Shown: positions 13,348-22,619, counted from the first letter of the stretch. The stretch: 64,000 bases of DNA from Corynebacterium nuruki S6-4 (GCF_007970465.1 NZ_CP042429.1:558001-622000); one strand, 5' to 3'. Notes: generated by a model from the letters alone, not told the origin. Numbers and translations: made by a program.

Positions 13348-15390
13348 GTGGATCTCCCGGTGGCACGGGTGCTCCCGCTGACGGGGGTGCCCCATCTGGA
13401 CCGGCTGTTCGACTACGCGGTCACCGACGAGCTGGACGCCACCGCGCAGCCGGGGGTGCGGGTACGCATCCGCTTCGCCGGCCGTCTGGTCGACGGGATC
13501 CTGGTGGAACGCCGTCGCCGCACCGACCACCAGGGGAAACTTTCTGACCTCCAGCGCGTCATCAGCCCGGAACGGGTCGTGCCACCGCAGCTGTGGGAGC
13601 TGGTCAACCGGCTGGCCGACCGCTACGCCGGCGTCCGGCCGGACATCATCCGCTCCTGCGTCCCGTCCCGGCACGCCAGTGCGGAGAAGGCGGGGCTGTT
13701 CGGCGACGGCCGCTCCTGGGAGGAGCTCTACGGGGCGTTGGAGTCCCCGGCCGACCTGGCGACGGCCGCCCGGGAGGCGGCGCTGGACAACTGGTCGGCC
13801 TACCGCCACGCCGACAGTCTGCTGGGTGCTGTCCTGGCGGGGCGGGGACCGCGGGCGTCCTGGTTGTGGACGCCGGGGGAGGACTGGCCGACCCGCATCG
13901 CCGAACTGGCCGCCGCCGTGGCCTGGGACGGTGGCGGGGTGCTCCTCGTCGCCCCCAACCAGCGGGAGGTCGACCGGATCACCGGCGCCCTGCGACGGTT
14001 CCTGTCCGCCGCCCAGATCACCGAACTGACCGCGGCGGTCGGCCCGCAGGCCCGCTACCGGCGCTACCTCTCGGTGCTGGCGGGCCAGGGCCGGGTCGTG
14101 GTGGGCACCCGGTCGGCGGCCACCGCCCCGGTCGCAGACCTGCGGCTGATCATGCTCGTCGGCGAATCCGACGAGTCCCTGGTGGATCCGCGCGCCCCCT
14201 ACATCCACGCCCGCGAGGTGCTCCGGATGCGCGCGGAGGCCGAGGGCCCCGCGTTCGTCGTCGGCGGCGCGCACCGGTCCGCCGAGGTGCAGTCCTGGGT
14301 GGCGGAGGGGTTTCTGCCGACCCTGCGCGCCGACCCGGCGGTGCTGCACGAACGCATGCCGTGGATCCACGGCCTCGACGACATCTTCGACGCCCACGCC
14401 TCGTTCACCCGGCTGCCCACCGCCGGGTTCAAGGCGGTCCGCCGGGCGCTGGACGCCGACCTCCCGGCCCTGGTCCAGGTGCCCCGGCGCGGCTACGCCC
14501 CGGCGGTGGCGTGCTCGTCGTGCCGCACCCCGGCCCGGTGCCGTCGGTGCAACGGCCCGCTGGAGATCCCCGCCGCCGGCCCCGGGGAGACCGCTGCGGC
14601 GCCCCGGTGCCGCTGGTGCGGGGCGATCGAGGGGCACTTCACCTGTACCAGCTGCGGTGGTCATGCCCTGCGGATGACGGTCGTCGGCTCGGACCGTACG
14701 GCCGAGGAACTGGGCCGGGCCTTCCCCGGGGTGCCGGTGACAGTCTCCGGCGGGGCACAGGTGCACCCCACCGTCGCCGCGGGGGCGCGGCTGGTGGTGG
14801 CGACGACCGGTGCGGAGCCGGTGGCGGAATCCGGCTACGGTGCGGCGGTGGTCCTCGACCCGTGGCTGTCGCTGAACCGGCCGGATCTGCGGGCCACGGA
14901 GAATGCGGTGGCCCGCTGGATGGACCTGGCCTGCCTCGTCGTGCCACGGGCGCAGGGCGGTGAGCTGCTGGTCGTCTCCGCCCCGGATGTCTCGGCGGTC
15001 CAGGACCTCATCCGGTGGGACCCGGAGGGTTCGGCGGCCCGGGAGCTGGCGAACCGGGCGGAGGCGCATTTCCCGCCGGCGGTCGTGCTCGTCGCCGTCG
15101 ACGGGACCTCGGCGACCCTCGGTGAGCTGCGGGAGGCCTGGGAGGGCCGGCCCGGGGCGGCGGAGCTGGGTGTGGAGTTCCTCGGCCCGGTGGAGCTGCC
15201 GCCCGGGGTCCGGTTGCCCGCCGGTCTGGGCGAGCAGGAGGCGGGGCAGGCGCGGCGGCTGATCCTGCGCGCTCCCGGCGACCGGGCGGAGCGCCTCGGC
15301 GCCACACTGCGGGAGGCGCAGGCGGTGCGGTCGGGTCGCCGGCAGTCGGGCCCGCTGCGGGTGGTCGTCGACCCCGTCCGGGTCGGGTGA
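13348..15390 (+). CDS. priA: Primosomal protein N' PriA, helicase-degenerate actinobacterial type
   Basis: PriA recognises stalled forks and reloads the replisome. The N-terminal 3'-DNA-binding domain (VARVLPLTGVPHLDRLFDYAV) and the zinc-binding Cys cluster (CSSCRTPARCRRC, then CRWCG and CTSCGG, about residues 389-435) are present. The helicase core is not: no Walker A GxGKT is found where expected, and the DEEH box position reads GESDES. This matches known actinobacterial PriA proteins described as lacking helicase motifs, so a structural role is likely. The GTG at 13348 is 2 bases after the metK stop; 680 aa. Confidence 0.88.
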   Translation: MDLPVARVLPLTGVPHLDRLFDYAVTDELDATAQPGVRVRIRFAGRLVDGILVERRRRTDHQGKLSDLQRVISPERVVPPQLWELVNRLADRYAGVRPDIIRSCVPSRHASAEKAGLFGDGRSWEELYGALESPADLATAAREAALDNWSAYRHADSLLGAVLAGRGPRASWLWTPGEDWPTRIAELAAAVAWDGGGVLLVAPNQREVDRITGALRRFLSAAQITELTAAVGPQARYRRYLSVLAGQGRVVVGTRSAATAPVADLRLIMLVGESDESLVDPRAPYIHAREVLRMRAEAEGPAFVVGGAHRSAEVQSWVAEGFLPTLRADPAVLHERMPWIHGLDDIFDAHASFTRLPTAGFKAVRRALDADLPALVQVPRRGYAPAVACSSCRTPARCRRCNGPLEIPAAGPGETAAAPRCRWCGAIEGHFTCTSCGGHALRMTVVGSDRTAEELGRAFPGVPVTVSGGAQVHPTVAAGARLVVATTGAEPVAESGYGAAVVLDPWLSLNRPDLRATENAVARWMDLACLVVPRAQGGELLVVSAPDVSAVQDLIRWDPEGSAARELANRAEAHFPPAVVLVAVDGTSATLGELREAWEGRPGAAELGVEFLGPVELPPGVRLPAGLGEQEAGQARRLILRAPGDRAERLGATLREAQAVRSGRRQSGPLRVVVDPVRVG

Positions 15391-15400
15391 CCCGCTGGGC

Positions 15401-15406
15401 TAGACT
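15401..15406 (+). promoter_or_regulatory. -10 element for a leaderless def mRNA
   Basis: TAGACT lies 8 bases before the def ATG, and no SD is present between them. Confidence 0.45.
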
Positions 15407-15414
15407 GGGCGGTC

Positions 15415-15915
15415 ATGACTGCCCTTGATATCCGCCTGTTCGGCGACCCGGTGCTGCGCACCGTCGCCGACGAGGTCACCGACCCGTCCGACCCGACTCT
15501 GCGCACCCTCGTCAGCGACATGTTCGAGACGATGGACGCCGCCGGCGGGGTGGGTCTGGCGGCGAACCAGGTGGGGGTGACCCGCCGGGTCTTCGTCTAC
15601 GACTGCCACGGCGACCGGGGCCACATCGTCAACCCGGTGTGGAGCGCGGTCGGCGGGGAGACGCAGACCGGCCGGGAGGGCTGCCTGTCGGTCCCGGAGG
15701 TCGGCGGCGACGTCACCCGGGCGCAGTCGGTGCACGTCACCGGAGTCACCGTCGACGGTGAGCCGGTGGACCGGGAGGTCAGCGGGCTGCTGGCCCGGTG
15801 CGTCCAGCACGAGACCGATCACCTCGACGGGGTGATGTTCTTCCAGCGGATGGCCGCGGACGACCGCCGTACGGTCATGTCCGGTATCCGGGAAAGTGAG
15901 TGGTTCAACCGATGA
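15415..15915 (+). CDS. def: Peptide deformylase
   Basis: Removes the formyl group from nascent N-terminal methionine. All three family motifs are intact: GVGLAANQVG (motif 1), EGCLSVP with the metal-binding Cys (motif 2) and QHETDHLDG with both metal His and the catalytic Glu (motif 3). Length 166 aa is normal. The stop overlaps the fmt start (ATGA), which couples the enzyme that removes formyl groups to the one that adds them. Confidence 0.97.
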   Translation: MTALDIRLFGDPVLRTVADEVTDPSDPTLRTLVSDMFETMDAAGGVGLAANQVGVTRRVFVYDCHGDRGHIVNPVWSAVGGETQTGREGCLSVPEVGGDVTRAQSVHVTGVTVDGEPVDREVSGLLARCVQHETDHLDGVMFFQRMAADDRRTVMSGIRESEWFNR

Positions 15916-16913
15916 GGATCCTGTTCGCCGGCACGCCGGAGCCGGCCGCCGTCACCCTGCAGTACCTGCTTGAGGACTCGCCGCACGAGGTGGTGGCGGT
16001 GCTCACCCAGCCGGACGCGAAGCGGGGCCGGGGCCGGACCCTGCACCCCTCCGCCGTCGCCGAGGTCGCCGAGGCGGCCGGGGTGCCGGTCCACAAGTGG
16101 CCGTCGTTGAAGGCGTCCGCCGAGGACGCCGAGGAGGTCCGCGCCGCACTGCGCGCCTATGCGGCGGACGGCGTGACGGCGGTGGCGGTCGTCGCCTACG
16201 GCCAGATCCTCCCGGCCGACGTGCTCGACGTGTTCGACGAGGGGTGGGTCAACCTGCACTTCTCGCTGCTGCCGCGGTGGCGCGGGGCGGCCCCGGTGCA
16301 GGCCGCGATCGCCGCGGGCGACGAGGTCACCGGGGCCACGACCTTCCGCATCGTCCCGGAGCTGGACGCCGGCCCGGTACTCGGTGAGGTCGAGGAGGCG
16401 ATCGGCCAGGAGGACACCGCCGACGACCTGCTGACCCGGCTGACCTACGCCGGTCGGGAACTGCTCGCGGACACGCTCACCGGACTGGAGACCGGCCGGG
16501 TCACCGGGACCGAACAGCCGGCGGAGGGGATGACGTACGCGGCGAAGATCACGCCGGCGGACGCCCGGGTCGACTGGGCCCGTCCCGCCGCCGAGATCCA
16601 GCGGGTCACGCGCGCCCACACCCCGGCGCCGGGGGCGTGGACCACGCTGGCCGGGGACCGGTACAAGCTCGGTCTGCTCCTGCCGGTCGACGACTATGAC
16701 GGGCTGGCCGTCGGTGAGGTCGTCGCCGGGAAGTCCCGGGTCCTCGTCGGGACCGGCGACGGCGTCCTGCAGATCACCCGGATCCAGCCGCCGGGGAAGA
16801 AGATGATGGCCGCGGCCGACTGGGCGCGCGGCCAGGGCGACCTGTTCGCCGGCGAGGTCCGTTTCGACACGGCTGGCACGACCGGCAGGACTGACACAGA
16901 GGGAGAGAACTGA
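15912..16913 (+). CDS. fmt: Methionyl-tRNA formyltransferase
   Basis: Transfers a formyl group from 10-formyl-THF to initiator Met-tRNA. The N-terminal formyltransferase domain starts MRILFAGTPEPAAVTLQYLL and contains the catalytic NLHFSLLPRWRGAAPVQAAI near residue 113; the C-terminal OB-like tRNA-binding domain begins about residue 210. Length 333 aa. The ATG at 15912 is chosen over a GTG four codons upstream because it gives the conserved start. It overlaps rsmB by one base. Confidence 0.97.
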   Translation: MRILFAGTPEPAAVTLQYLLEDSPHEVVAVLTQPDAKRGRGRTLHPSAVAEVAEAAGVPVHKWPSLKASAEDAEEVRAALRAYAADGVTAVAVVAYGQILPADVLDVFDEGWVNLHFSLLPRWRGAAPVQAAIAAGDEVTGATTFRIVPELDAGPVLGEVEEAIGQEDTADDLLTRLTYAGRELLADTLTGLETGRVTGTEQPAEGMTYAAKITPADARVDWARPAAEIQRVTRAHTPAPGAWTTLAGDRYKLGLLLPVDDYDGLAVGEVVAGKSRVLVGTGDGVLQITRIQPPGKKMMAAADWARGQGDLFAGEVRFDTAGTTGRTDTEGEN

Positions 16914-18481
16914 TGGGTGGCTTCCGGGCACGGTCGGAGTCCGCACGCGAGACGGGGCAGGCACGCAGCACCCCGCGCGGCGGGAAAAAGAACGGCGGGC
17001 AGAACGGCGGCGACGGCGGTTACCGGCGGCGCAGTGAGTCGCACCGCCGCGAACATGCGCAGGCCACCCGCCGGACCGGGTCGGGTGACCGGGTCCGCGA
17101 CATCGTGTTCGGCGTCCTGCGGCAGGTCAGTGAGAAGGGGGCGTTCGCCAACATCGCCCTGCCTGCCGCGCTGCGCGAGCAGAAGGTCCACGGGCGGGAC
17201 GCCGCCTTCGCCACCGAACTCACCTACGGCACGCTGCGTGCCCGCGGGCTGCTTGACGCGGTCATCGCGTCCGCCGCGGGGCGTCCGGTGAACAAGATCG
17301 ACGCGGTGGTCCTCGACGCGCTGCGGCTGGGCACCTACGAGATCCTGCGCACCCGGGTGGAGGACCACGCCGCGGTGAACACCACCGTCGAACTGGTCAA
17401 GGCCAACGGGGAGGGGAAGGCCGCCGGTTTCGCCAACGGTGTGCTGCGTACCGTCACCCGCACCCCCGCCGCGACCTGGGTCGACCGGGTCACCGCGGGG
17501 ATCAGCGATCCGGTGGCGCAGCTGGCCCTGCGGACCGCGCACCCGGCCTGGATCGCCGAGGCCTTCAACGAGGCGCTGGGCGGTACCCCGGAGCAGCCGG
17601 CCGCGGAACTCGCCGCGGCGTTGGCCGCCGATGACGCCCGCCCGCTGGTGCACCTCGCCGCCCGGCCCGGCCAGATCACCGCCGAGGAGCTCGCCCTGGT
17701 CACCGGTGGGGAGGAGGGCCGCTGGTCCCCGTACGCCGTGTACCTGCCCGAGGGCGACCCCGGGCAGCTGGAGCCGGTGAAGGAGCAGCTCGCCGGCGTG
17801 CAGGACGAGGGGTCCCAGCTCATCGCCCTGGCGCTGCTGCGGGCCCGGGTCGACGACGACCACGGCCGCTGGCTGGACCTGTGTTCGGGCCCGGGCGGCA
17901 AGACCGCCTTCATCGCCTCCTGGGCGATGGGGACCGCGGTCACCGGCGGTGCCGCAACGGTGGACGCGGTGGAGCCGGCGGAGCACCGGGCGACGCTGGT
18001 GCGCAATGCCACACACGGGCTGCCGGTCCGCGTGCATGTCGGTGACGGTCGCAAGCCCGCCGGCATCGACGGGCTGGACATCCCGGCCGCCGGCTTCGAC
18101 CGGGTGCTCGTCGATGCGCCGTGCACCGGTCTGGGTGCCCTGCGGCGGCGTCCGGAGGCGCGCTGGCGCAAGTCGCCGGAGGATGTCACCGAGCTCGTCA
18201 GCCTGCAGCGTGATCTGCTGCGCTCGGCGGTCGGGGTCACCCGCCCCGGCGGGATCGTCGTCTACTCGACCTGTTCGCCGCACCCGGCGGAGACCAGCGG
18301 GGTGGTCCGCTCCATCGCGGCGGAGACCGGTGCGGTGATCGAGGACGCCACGGCACTGTTCCCGGAGTTCGACGGGGCCGCACCGGAGGAGTCGCTGGAT
18401 TCGGCGCCGTTCGTGCAGCTGTGGCCGCACCGGCACGGGACCGACGCGATGTTCTTCGCGGTGCTGCGGGTCCCGGCGTAG
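16913..18481 (+). CDS. rsmB: 16S rRNA (cytosine-967-C5)-methyltransferase RsmB
   Basis: SAM-dependent m5C methyltransferase of the NOL1/NOP2/Sun family. A 55-60 residue basic, low-complexity N-terminal extension precedes a NusB-like RNA-binding domain (VRDIVFGVLRQVSEKGAFANIAL to about residue 210). The Rossmann domain shows WLDLCSGPGGKTAFIA, the PCTGLGALRRRPEARW motif IV cysteine and the catalytic YSTCSPHPAET motif VI. The ATG at 16913 overlaps the fmt stop. 522 aa is long for the family because of the extension. Confidence 0.93.
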   Translation: MGGFRARSESARETGQARSTPRGGKKNGGQNGGDGGYRRRSESHRREHAQATRRTGSGDRVRDIVFGVLRQVSEKGAFANIALPAALREQKVHGRDAAFATELTYGTLRARGLLDAVIASAAGRPVNKIDAVVLDALRLGTYEILRTRVEDHAAVNTTVELVKANGEGKAAGFANGVLRTVTRTPAATWVDRVTAGISDPVAQLALRTAHPAWIAEAFNEALGGTPEQPAAELAAALAADDARPLVHLAARPGQITAEELALVTGGEEGRWSPYAVYLPEGDPGQLEPVKEQLAGVQDEGSQLIALALLRARVDDDHGRWLDLCSGPGGKTAFIASWAMGTAVTGGAATVDAVEPAEHRATLVRNATHGLPVRVHVGDGRKPAGIDGLDIPAAGFDRVLVDAPCTGLGALRRRPEARWRKSPEDVTELVSLQRDLLRSAVGVTRPGGIVVYSTCSPHPAETSGVVRSIAAETGAVIEDATALFPEFDGAAPEESLDSAPFVQLWPHRHGTDAMFFAVLRVPA

Positions 18482-18515
18482 CGTCCGGCCGCCGGACATG
18501 GTTCACTGGTCAGAC

Positions 18516-19031
18516 ATGGACACTCCCACGACCGGTCCCGCCCAGCGTGCCGTCGTCGACGCGTTCCTCGACGTCGCCGCCGAGATCCTCGACGGGTACG
18601 GCGCGGCCCTGGCGACCTTCGACGATGACACGGTCAACGCCACCCCGGTGCCGGGGACCGTCAACAGTGCCTTCGCCCTCGTCGCCCATGTCCACGGTAT
18701 GGCGGTGTTCTGGGGCGGGTCGTTCATCGCCGGCGAGGACCGGGAGCGGGACCGTGCCGCGGAGTTCCGCGCGACCGGCACGGTGCAGGAGGCCGGTGCC
18801 CTGGTCGCCGAGATCCGGGACCGGCTGCCGGAGTGGGCGGCGGTGGCGATGACCGAGGGCGTCCGGAACCGGTCGGCGAAGGGCACGTCCCGGCCGGACG
18901 CCGCGTTCGTCACCCCGGAGTGGGTGCTCAACCACATGCTCCGGGAGATGGCGCAGCATCTCGGCCACCTGGAGGTGTGCCGGGACGTCGTCCTGGCCGA
19001 ACGCGCTGACCGGGCTGACCGGGCCCGCTGA
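18516..19031 (+). CDS. DinB-superfamily protein (DUF664-like)
   Basis: A four-helix-bundle protein of the DinB / mycothiol-dependent enzyme superfamily, about 171 aa. Candidate metal-ligand histidines are in AHVHGM (about residue 57) and HMLREMAQHLGHLE (about 140), matching the usual His triad. The substrate is unknown; related actinobacterial proteins act as thiol (mycothiol) transferases. The ATG at 18516 is preferred over 18498 because it removes a non-conserved six-residue extension and a -10-like TTCACT lies 8 bases upstream. It sits between rsmB and rpe with short gaps. Confidence 0.7.
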   Translation: MDTPTTGPAQRAVVDAFLDVAAEILDGYGAALATFDDDTVNATPVPGTVNSAFALVAHVHGMAVFWGGSFIAGEDRERDRAAEFRATGTVQEAGALVAEIRDRLPEWAAVAMTEGVRNRSAKGTSRPDAAFVTPEWVLNHMLREMAQHLGHLEVCRDVVLAERADRADRAR

Positions 19032-19040
19032 CCGCCGCGT

Positions 19041-19046
19041 TACGAT
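19041..19046 (+). promoter_or_regulatory. -10 element for a leaderless rpe mRNA
   Basis: TACGAT lies 7 bases before the ATG at 19054. No SD sequence is present. Confidence 0.45.
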
Positions 19047-19053
19047 GGTCCCC

Positions 19054-19731
19054 ATGAGCCGACAGCCCCTGATCGCCCCGTCCATCCTTTCCGCGGACTT
19101 CGCCCACCTCGCCGACGAGATCGCCCGGGTCCCGCGCGCCGACTGGCTGCACATCGACGTCATGGACGCCCACTTCGTGCCGAACCTCAGCTTCGGTCTG
19201 CCGGTCGCCGAAGCGGTCCGGTCGGTGACGGACACCTTCCTCGACGTCCACCTCATGATCGAGGATCCGGCCCGCTGGGCCCCGGACTACGCCGCGTTCG
19301 GCAACGTGACTTTCCACCTCGAGGCGGTCGCCGACGTCGATGCCGCGGTGGCGCTGGCCGCCACGCTGCGTGCCGCGGGGACCCGGGCGGGGGTGTCGGT
19401 GAAGCCGGGGACGCCGGTGGAGCCGCTGCTCGACGAACTCGCCGCCTTCGACACGGTCCTCGTCATGAGCGTGGAGCCGGGCTTCGGCGGGCAGTCGTTC
19501 ATGCCGGAGGTCCTCGACAAGGTCCGTGCCCTGCGTGCCCGGATCGACGAGGAGGGGCTGACCACGGTCGTGGAGATCGACGGCGGCATCACCCCGGAGA
19601 CCGCCGCACCCGCCGCGGCGGCCGGGGTGGATGTCTTCGTCGCCGGGTCCGCGGTCTTCGGTAAGGAGGATCCGGCCGGGCGTATCGAGGAGATCCGTAC
19701 GGCTGCCGCCGCGGCCGGGGACTACCGGTAG
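19054..19731 (+). CDS. rpe: Ribulose-phosphate 3-epimerase
   Basis: Interconverts ribulose 5-phosphate and xylulose 5-phosphate in the pentose phosphate pathway. TIM-barrel signatures: IAPSILSADFAHL, HIDVMDAHFVPNLSFG with metal His/Asp, HLMIEDP, VMSVEPGFGGQSFM and EIDGGI. The second ATG (19054) is chosen because it gives the conserved MSRQPLIAPSIL start and lies 7 bases after a -10 hexamer. It is followed after 2 bases by ribD, linking ribulose 5-phosphate supply to riboflavin synthesis. Confidence 0.96.
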   Translation: MSRQPLIAPSILSADFAHLADEIARVPRADWLHIDVMDAHFVPNLSFGLPVAEAVRSVTDTFLDVHLMIEDPARWAPDYAAFGNVTFHLEAVADVDAAVALAATLRAAGTRAGVSVKPGTPVEPLLDELAAFDTVLVMSVEPGFGGQSFMPEVLDKVRALRARIDEEGLTTVVEIDGGITPETAAPAAAAGVDVFVAGSAVFGKEDPAGRIEEIRTAAAAAGDYR

Positions 19732-19733
19732 CT

Positions 19734-20801
19734 GTGGCGGAACCAGCAGGGGTCTCGGCACTGACTGCAGCACTGCCCGCTGTGCTGCGTGAGGCTGTCG
19801 CCCGGGCGGACGCCGCCGGCCAGGCGGTCCGCGGCACCACCAGTCCCAACCCGCCGGTCGGTGCCGTGATTCTCGATGCCGCCGGGGAGACCGTCGGTGT
19901 CGGGGCGACCAGTCCGGTCGGTGGCCCGCATGCCGAGGTCAATGCCCTGGCCGCGGCGGGGGAGCGGGCGCGGGGTGGCACGGCGGTGGTCACCCTGGAG
20001 CCCTGCAACCACACCGGACGCACCGGGCCGTGCAGTGAGGCGTTGCTCGCCGCCGGGATCGCCGAGGTCGTCTATGTCTTCGCCGACCCGGGTGCCGCCG
20101 CCGGCGGTGGCGGGGACCGGCTGCGCCGGGCCGGGGTGGCGGTGACGGGTCCGCTGGTGACGGCGTCCACCGCTCTGGCCGGGGTTCCGCAGTTCAGTGT
20201 CGAACCGTGGTTGGCGGCCCAGCGGCTCGGTCGGCCGCACGTCACGCTGAAGTACGCGGGCACCCTCGACGGCTTCGCCGCGGCGACCGACGGGACGTCG
20301 CAGTGGATCACCGGGGAGGCCGCCCGGGCGCGTGTCCATCTCGACCGGTCGCGGCGGGACGCCATCCTCGTGGGCGCCGGGACGGTGCGGGCCGATGATC
20401 CGCGGCTGACGGCACGGCGTCCCGACGGCGGGCTCTACGACCATCAGCCGGTGCGGGTCGTCGTCGGCCGGACCGATGTGCCGGCCGGTGCCGCGGTGCT
20501 CCCCGCGCTGCGGTACCGGGATGAGGGGCTGCCGGAGGTGCTGGCGGACCTGTGGGGCAGGGGAGTGGTGGATCTGCTCGTCGAAGGGGGACCGCATGTC
20601 GCCGCCTCCTTCATCGCGGCCGATCTGGTGGACGCGGTGGACGCCTACACCGCCCCGGCACTGCTCGGTGCCGGTATCCCCGTGGTGGCGCCCGGGCCGC
20701 ACGCGTCGACGACGATGGCGGGGATCCGGCGGTTCACGTTGCGTTCGGTGGCGGCGCTGGGCGGGGATGTGGTCAGTGTGGCGGTGCGCGGTCGGTCCTG
20801 A
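19734..20801 (+). CDS. ribD: Bifunctional riboflavin deaminase/reductase RibD
   Basis: Catalyses deamination and then NADPH-dependent reduction of the pyrimidine intermediate in riboflavin synthesis. The N-terminal cytidine-deaminase-like domain has HAEVNAL and PCNHTGRTGPC zinc motifs. The C-terminal reductase domain has LKYAGTLDGFAA, GAGTVRADDPRLT and LLVEGGPHVAASF. 355 aa. The GTG start lies 2 bases after the rpe stop. ribE/ribBA/ribH, which often follow, do not; an HNH gene on its own promoter follows instead. Confidence 0.93.
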   Translation: MAEPAGVSALTAALPAVLREAVARADAAGQAVRGTTSPNPPVGAVILDAAGETVGVGATSPVGGPHAEVNALAAAGERARGGTAVVTLEPCNHTGRTGPCSEALLAAGIAEVVYVFADPGAAAGGGGDRLRRAGVAVTGPLVTASTALAGVPQFSVEPWLAAQRLGRPHVTLKYAGTLDGFAAATDGTSQWITGEAARARVHLDRSRRDAILVGAGTVRADDPRLTARRPDGGLYDHQPVRVVVGRTDVPAGAAVLPALRYRDEGLPEVLADLWGRGVVDLLVEGGPHVAASFIAADLVDAVDAYTAPALLGAGIPVVAPGPHASTTMAGIRRFTLRSVAALGGDVVSVAVRGRS

Positions 20802-20825
20802 GGTCGGCGCTGTGGTCGGTGCTGT
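20802..20825 (+). repeat. Tandem 12-base repeat after ribD
   Basis: GGTCGGCGCTGT followed directly by GGTCGGTGCTGT (one mismatch), immediately after the ribD stop. The rest of the gap to about 21000 shows no gene and no clear hairpin terminator. Confidence 0.5.
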
Positions 20826-21002
20826 GGCCTGTTTGTGACCGGTTCCGGCCTGTCAGTTTCTCAGCTGTCCGGGTGCGGTGCCGGTGCCGTCAGATTCGTG
20901 GTCCGCGACACGCCGGGAACGTGGCGGGACAGGACGCTTTTCCGTCGCCTCCACGGGCAGTTTCCCACGGGACGTGAGAACCTCCGGTGAACTCCACCAG
21001 AA

Positions 21003-21043
21003 TCGAACATATGTATTGTTTCCTGTTCGAATCCGGGTATCCT
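21003..21043 (+). promoter_or_regulatory. Split SOS-box-like half sites and putative promoter of the HNH gene
   Basis: TCGAACA (21003-21009) and TGTTCGA (21024-21030) are the two arms of the corynebacterial/mycobacterial LexA box, but 14 bases apart instead of 2. The left arm continues as TCGAACATATGT, giving about 10 of 14 consensus positions by itself. A possible -35 TTGTTT (21017-21022) and -10 TATCCT (21038-21043) overlap the right arm, so a bound repressor would block transcription of the gene at 21108. LexA control is inferred, not shown. Confidence 0.45.
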
Positions 21044-21107
21044 CGAGGACAGTGCACCACACCGGGGAACAACCGGGAACAACCGGTGTCACAGACAGGA
21101 GGGGACC

Positions 21108-22619
21108 ATGACCACCACACCGCCCACCGGGCCCGACGACGGCGGAATATCCTACAACGCGCTGTCGGCGGAACTCGCCGGGCCGGTCAACCGTGCCGAA
21201 CTGCACCTCGTCAGTTTCCTCACGACCGTCCCGTCTGATGCACAGCTCTCCGTGGCGCAGGCGGTCCGCCGTCGCGGCCCCCGCGAGTGCCGGATGTACG
21301 CCCATGCCGCGGACCTCGCGGTGCGGATGCCGGCACTGTTCGACACTATGGTCGCCGATACGCGCTATTCCGTGGAACACCTCGAGGCGATCTGGAACAG
21401 GATCAACCGGCATGCCCGTGCTCTCGCCCGGGCGGGCCGGGAGATGCCTGCCGAAGTCGACACGCAGGTCGCCGAGGCGGTCCTCGACTGGGTCGCGGAC
21501 CCGGGCCACAGTGTCGGGATCCCGGCGGTCTCCGACGTCACCGATGCGACGCTCGTCCACGTGGCCGAGATCCCCGTCGCCGAGACCGAGGCCACCGAGG
21601 CCAGGTCCGTGGAGCTGAGGAAGAAGGACACCCGACTGATCCTGGAGTGCGGGGACCCGATGGTGGCCGCCGGCCTGTGGGAGACCGTCAGCGATGCGGC
21701 GCTGGCCGTCCGCAAGGAACTGATCGCCGAACAGGAGGCACGGCGGGACGACCTGACCGGGCAGGACGCCACCGGGGAAGACCGGGAGGAGGACTCTCCC
21801 GAGATGGCGGCGGCCCGGCAGACCGTCACCGAGGTCCTCGCCCGGCGTGCCGGCAGTGACGGCGATGCCGCCGATGCCGCCGATGCCGACGGTGACGATG
21901 CCAGCGTTGCCGATGAGGAGTCGATGCCGACCAGGGCCGAGCCGCTGCCCCCTCCGGGGATGGCCCGGTGCCGGGGTGAGGCCGTGCTCGGTATCCTCGG
22001 TGGCCGTCGGAGCCAGCTGAAGGTCACCGTCAACGTCTACACCCCGGCAGGCGGTCCCGAGCCCCGGCCGGACAACGGCGGCCCCGGGCCCGGCCCCGAG
22101 CCTGATCATGAGCCCACCGGCAACGACCCGGCAGGCCCCACGGCCACCACGGCACCCACGGCACCCACCGGCCCCACCGGCCGTGCCGGGTACATCATCG
22201 GCACCGGCTGGGTCTCCCCGGCGACCACGGCCGCACTGGCCGAGACAGCCGACCTGGTCCGGAAGCTTCCCGCCCTCGACGAGATCAGGGACACCTCCTG
22301 CTACCGGTTCACCACCCGGCAACGGGCGGCGGTCATCGGCCGGGATGTCCGGTGCCGGTTCCCCGGCTGTCAGGTCCCGGCCGACCGGTGCGAACTCGAC
22401 CACATCGTCAACTCGCCGTTCACCGACCCGACCAGTCACGGACCGACGGACATCTCCAACTGCGCCTGCCTGTGCCGGACCCACCATGCGTTGAAGACGA
22501 AGAAGGTCTGGCAGGTCTGCACCCCGGACAACGGCGTCACCCTCGCATGGAAGGGACCGGCGGAAGTGGCGGTGACGACCGTGGCGTCCGGACCGGTGTC
22601 CCCGTCGCAGGCGGCCTGA
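21108..22619 (+). CDS. DUF222 / HNH endonuclease (13E12-repeat-like) protein
   Basis: Actinobacterial family with an N-terminal helical DUF222 region (about residues 20-230) and a C-terminal HNH nuclease (about residues 395-470). The HNH part shows CRFPGC, the DH pair in CELDHIV, Asn in DISNCACLC and the final His in CRTHHALK; the Cys pairs probably bind zinc. The middle (about 240-380) is acidic Asp/Ala low complexity followed by Pro/Thr/Ala-rich sequence. The ATG follows AGGAGGGG at 5 bases. In mycobacteria several members are DNA-damage induced; the upstream SOS-like half sites fit that. The biological role is unknown. Confidence 0.85.
   Translation: MTTTPPTGPDDGGISYNALSAELAGPVNRAELHLVSFLTTVPSDAQLSVAQAVRRRGPRECRMYAHAADLAVRMPALFDTMVADTRYSVEHLEAIWNRINRHARALARAGREMPAEVDTQVAEAVLDWVADPGHSVGIPAVSDVTDATLVHVAEIPVAETEATEARSVELRKKDTRLILECGDPMVAAGLWETVSDAALAVRKELIAEQEARRDDLTGQDATGEDREEDSPEMAAARQTVTEVLARRAGSDGDAADAADADGDDASVADEESMPTRAEPLPPPGMARCRGEAVLGILGGRRSQLKVTVNVYTPAGGPEPRPDNGGPGPGPEPDHEPTGNDPAGPTATTAPTAPTGPTGRAGYIIGTGWVSPATTAALAETADLVRKLPALDEIRDTSCYRFTTRQRAAVIGRDVRCRFPGCQVPADRCELDHIVNSPFTDPTSHGPTDISNCACLCRTHHALKTKKVWQVCTPDNGVTLAWKGPAEVAVTTVASGPVSPSQAA

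Noticed and set aside
19732..19733. FMN riboswitch before ribD
   Set aside because: The rpe-ribD gap is 2 bases; no leader exists.
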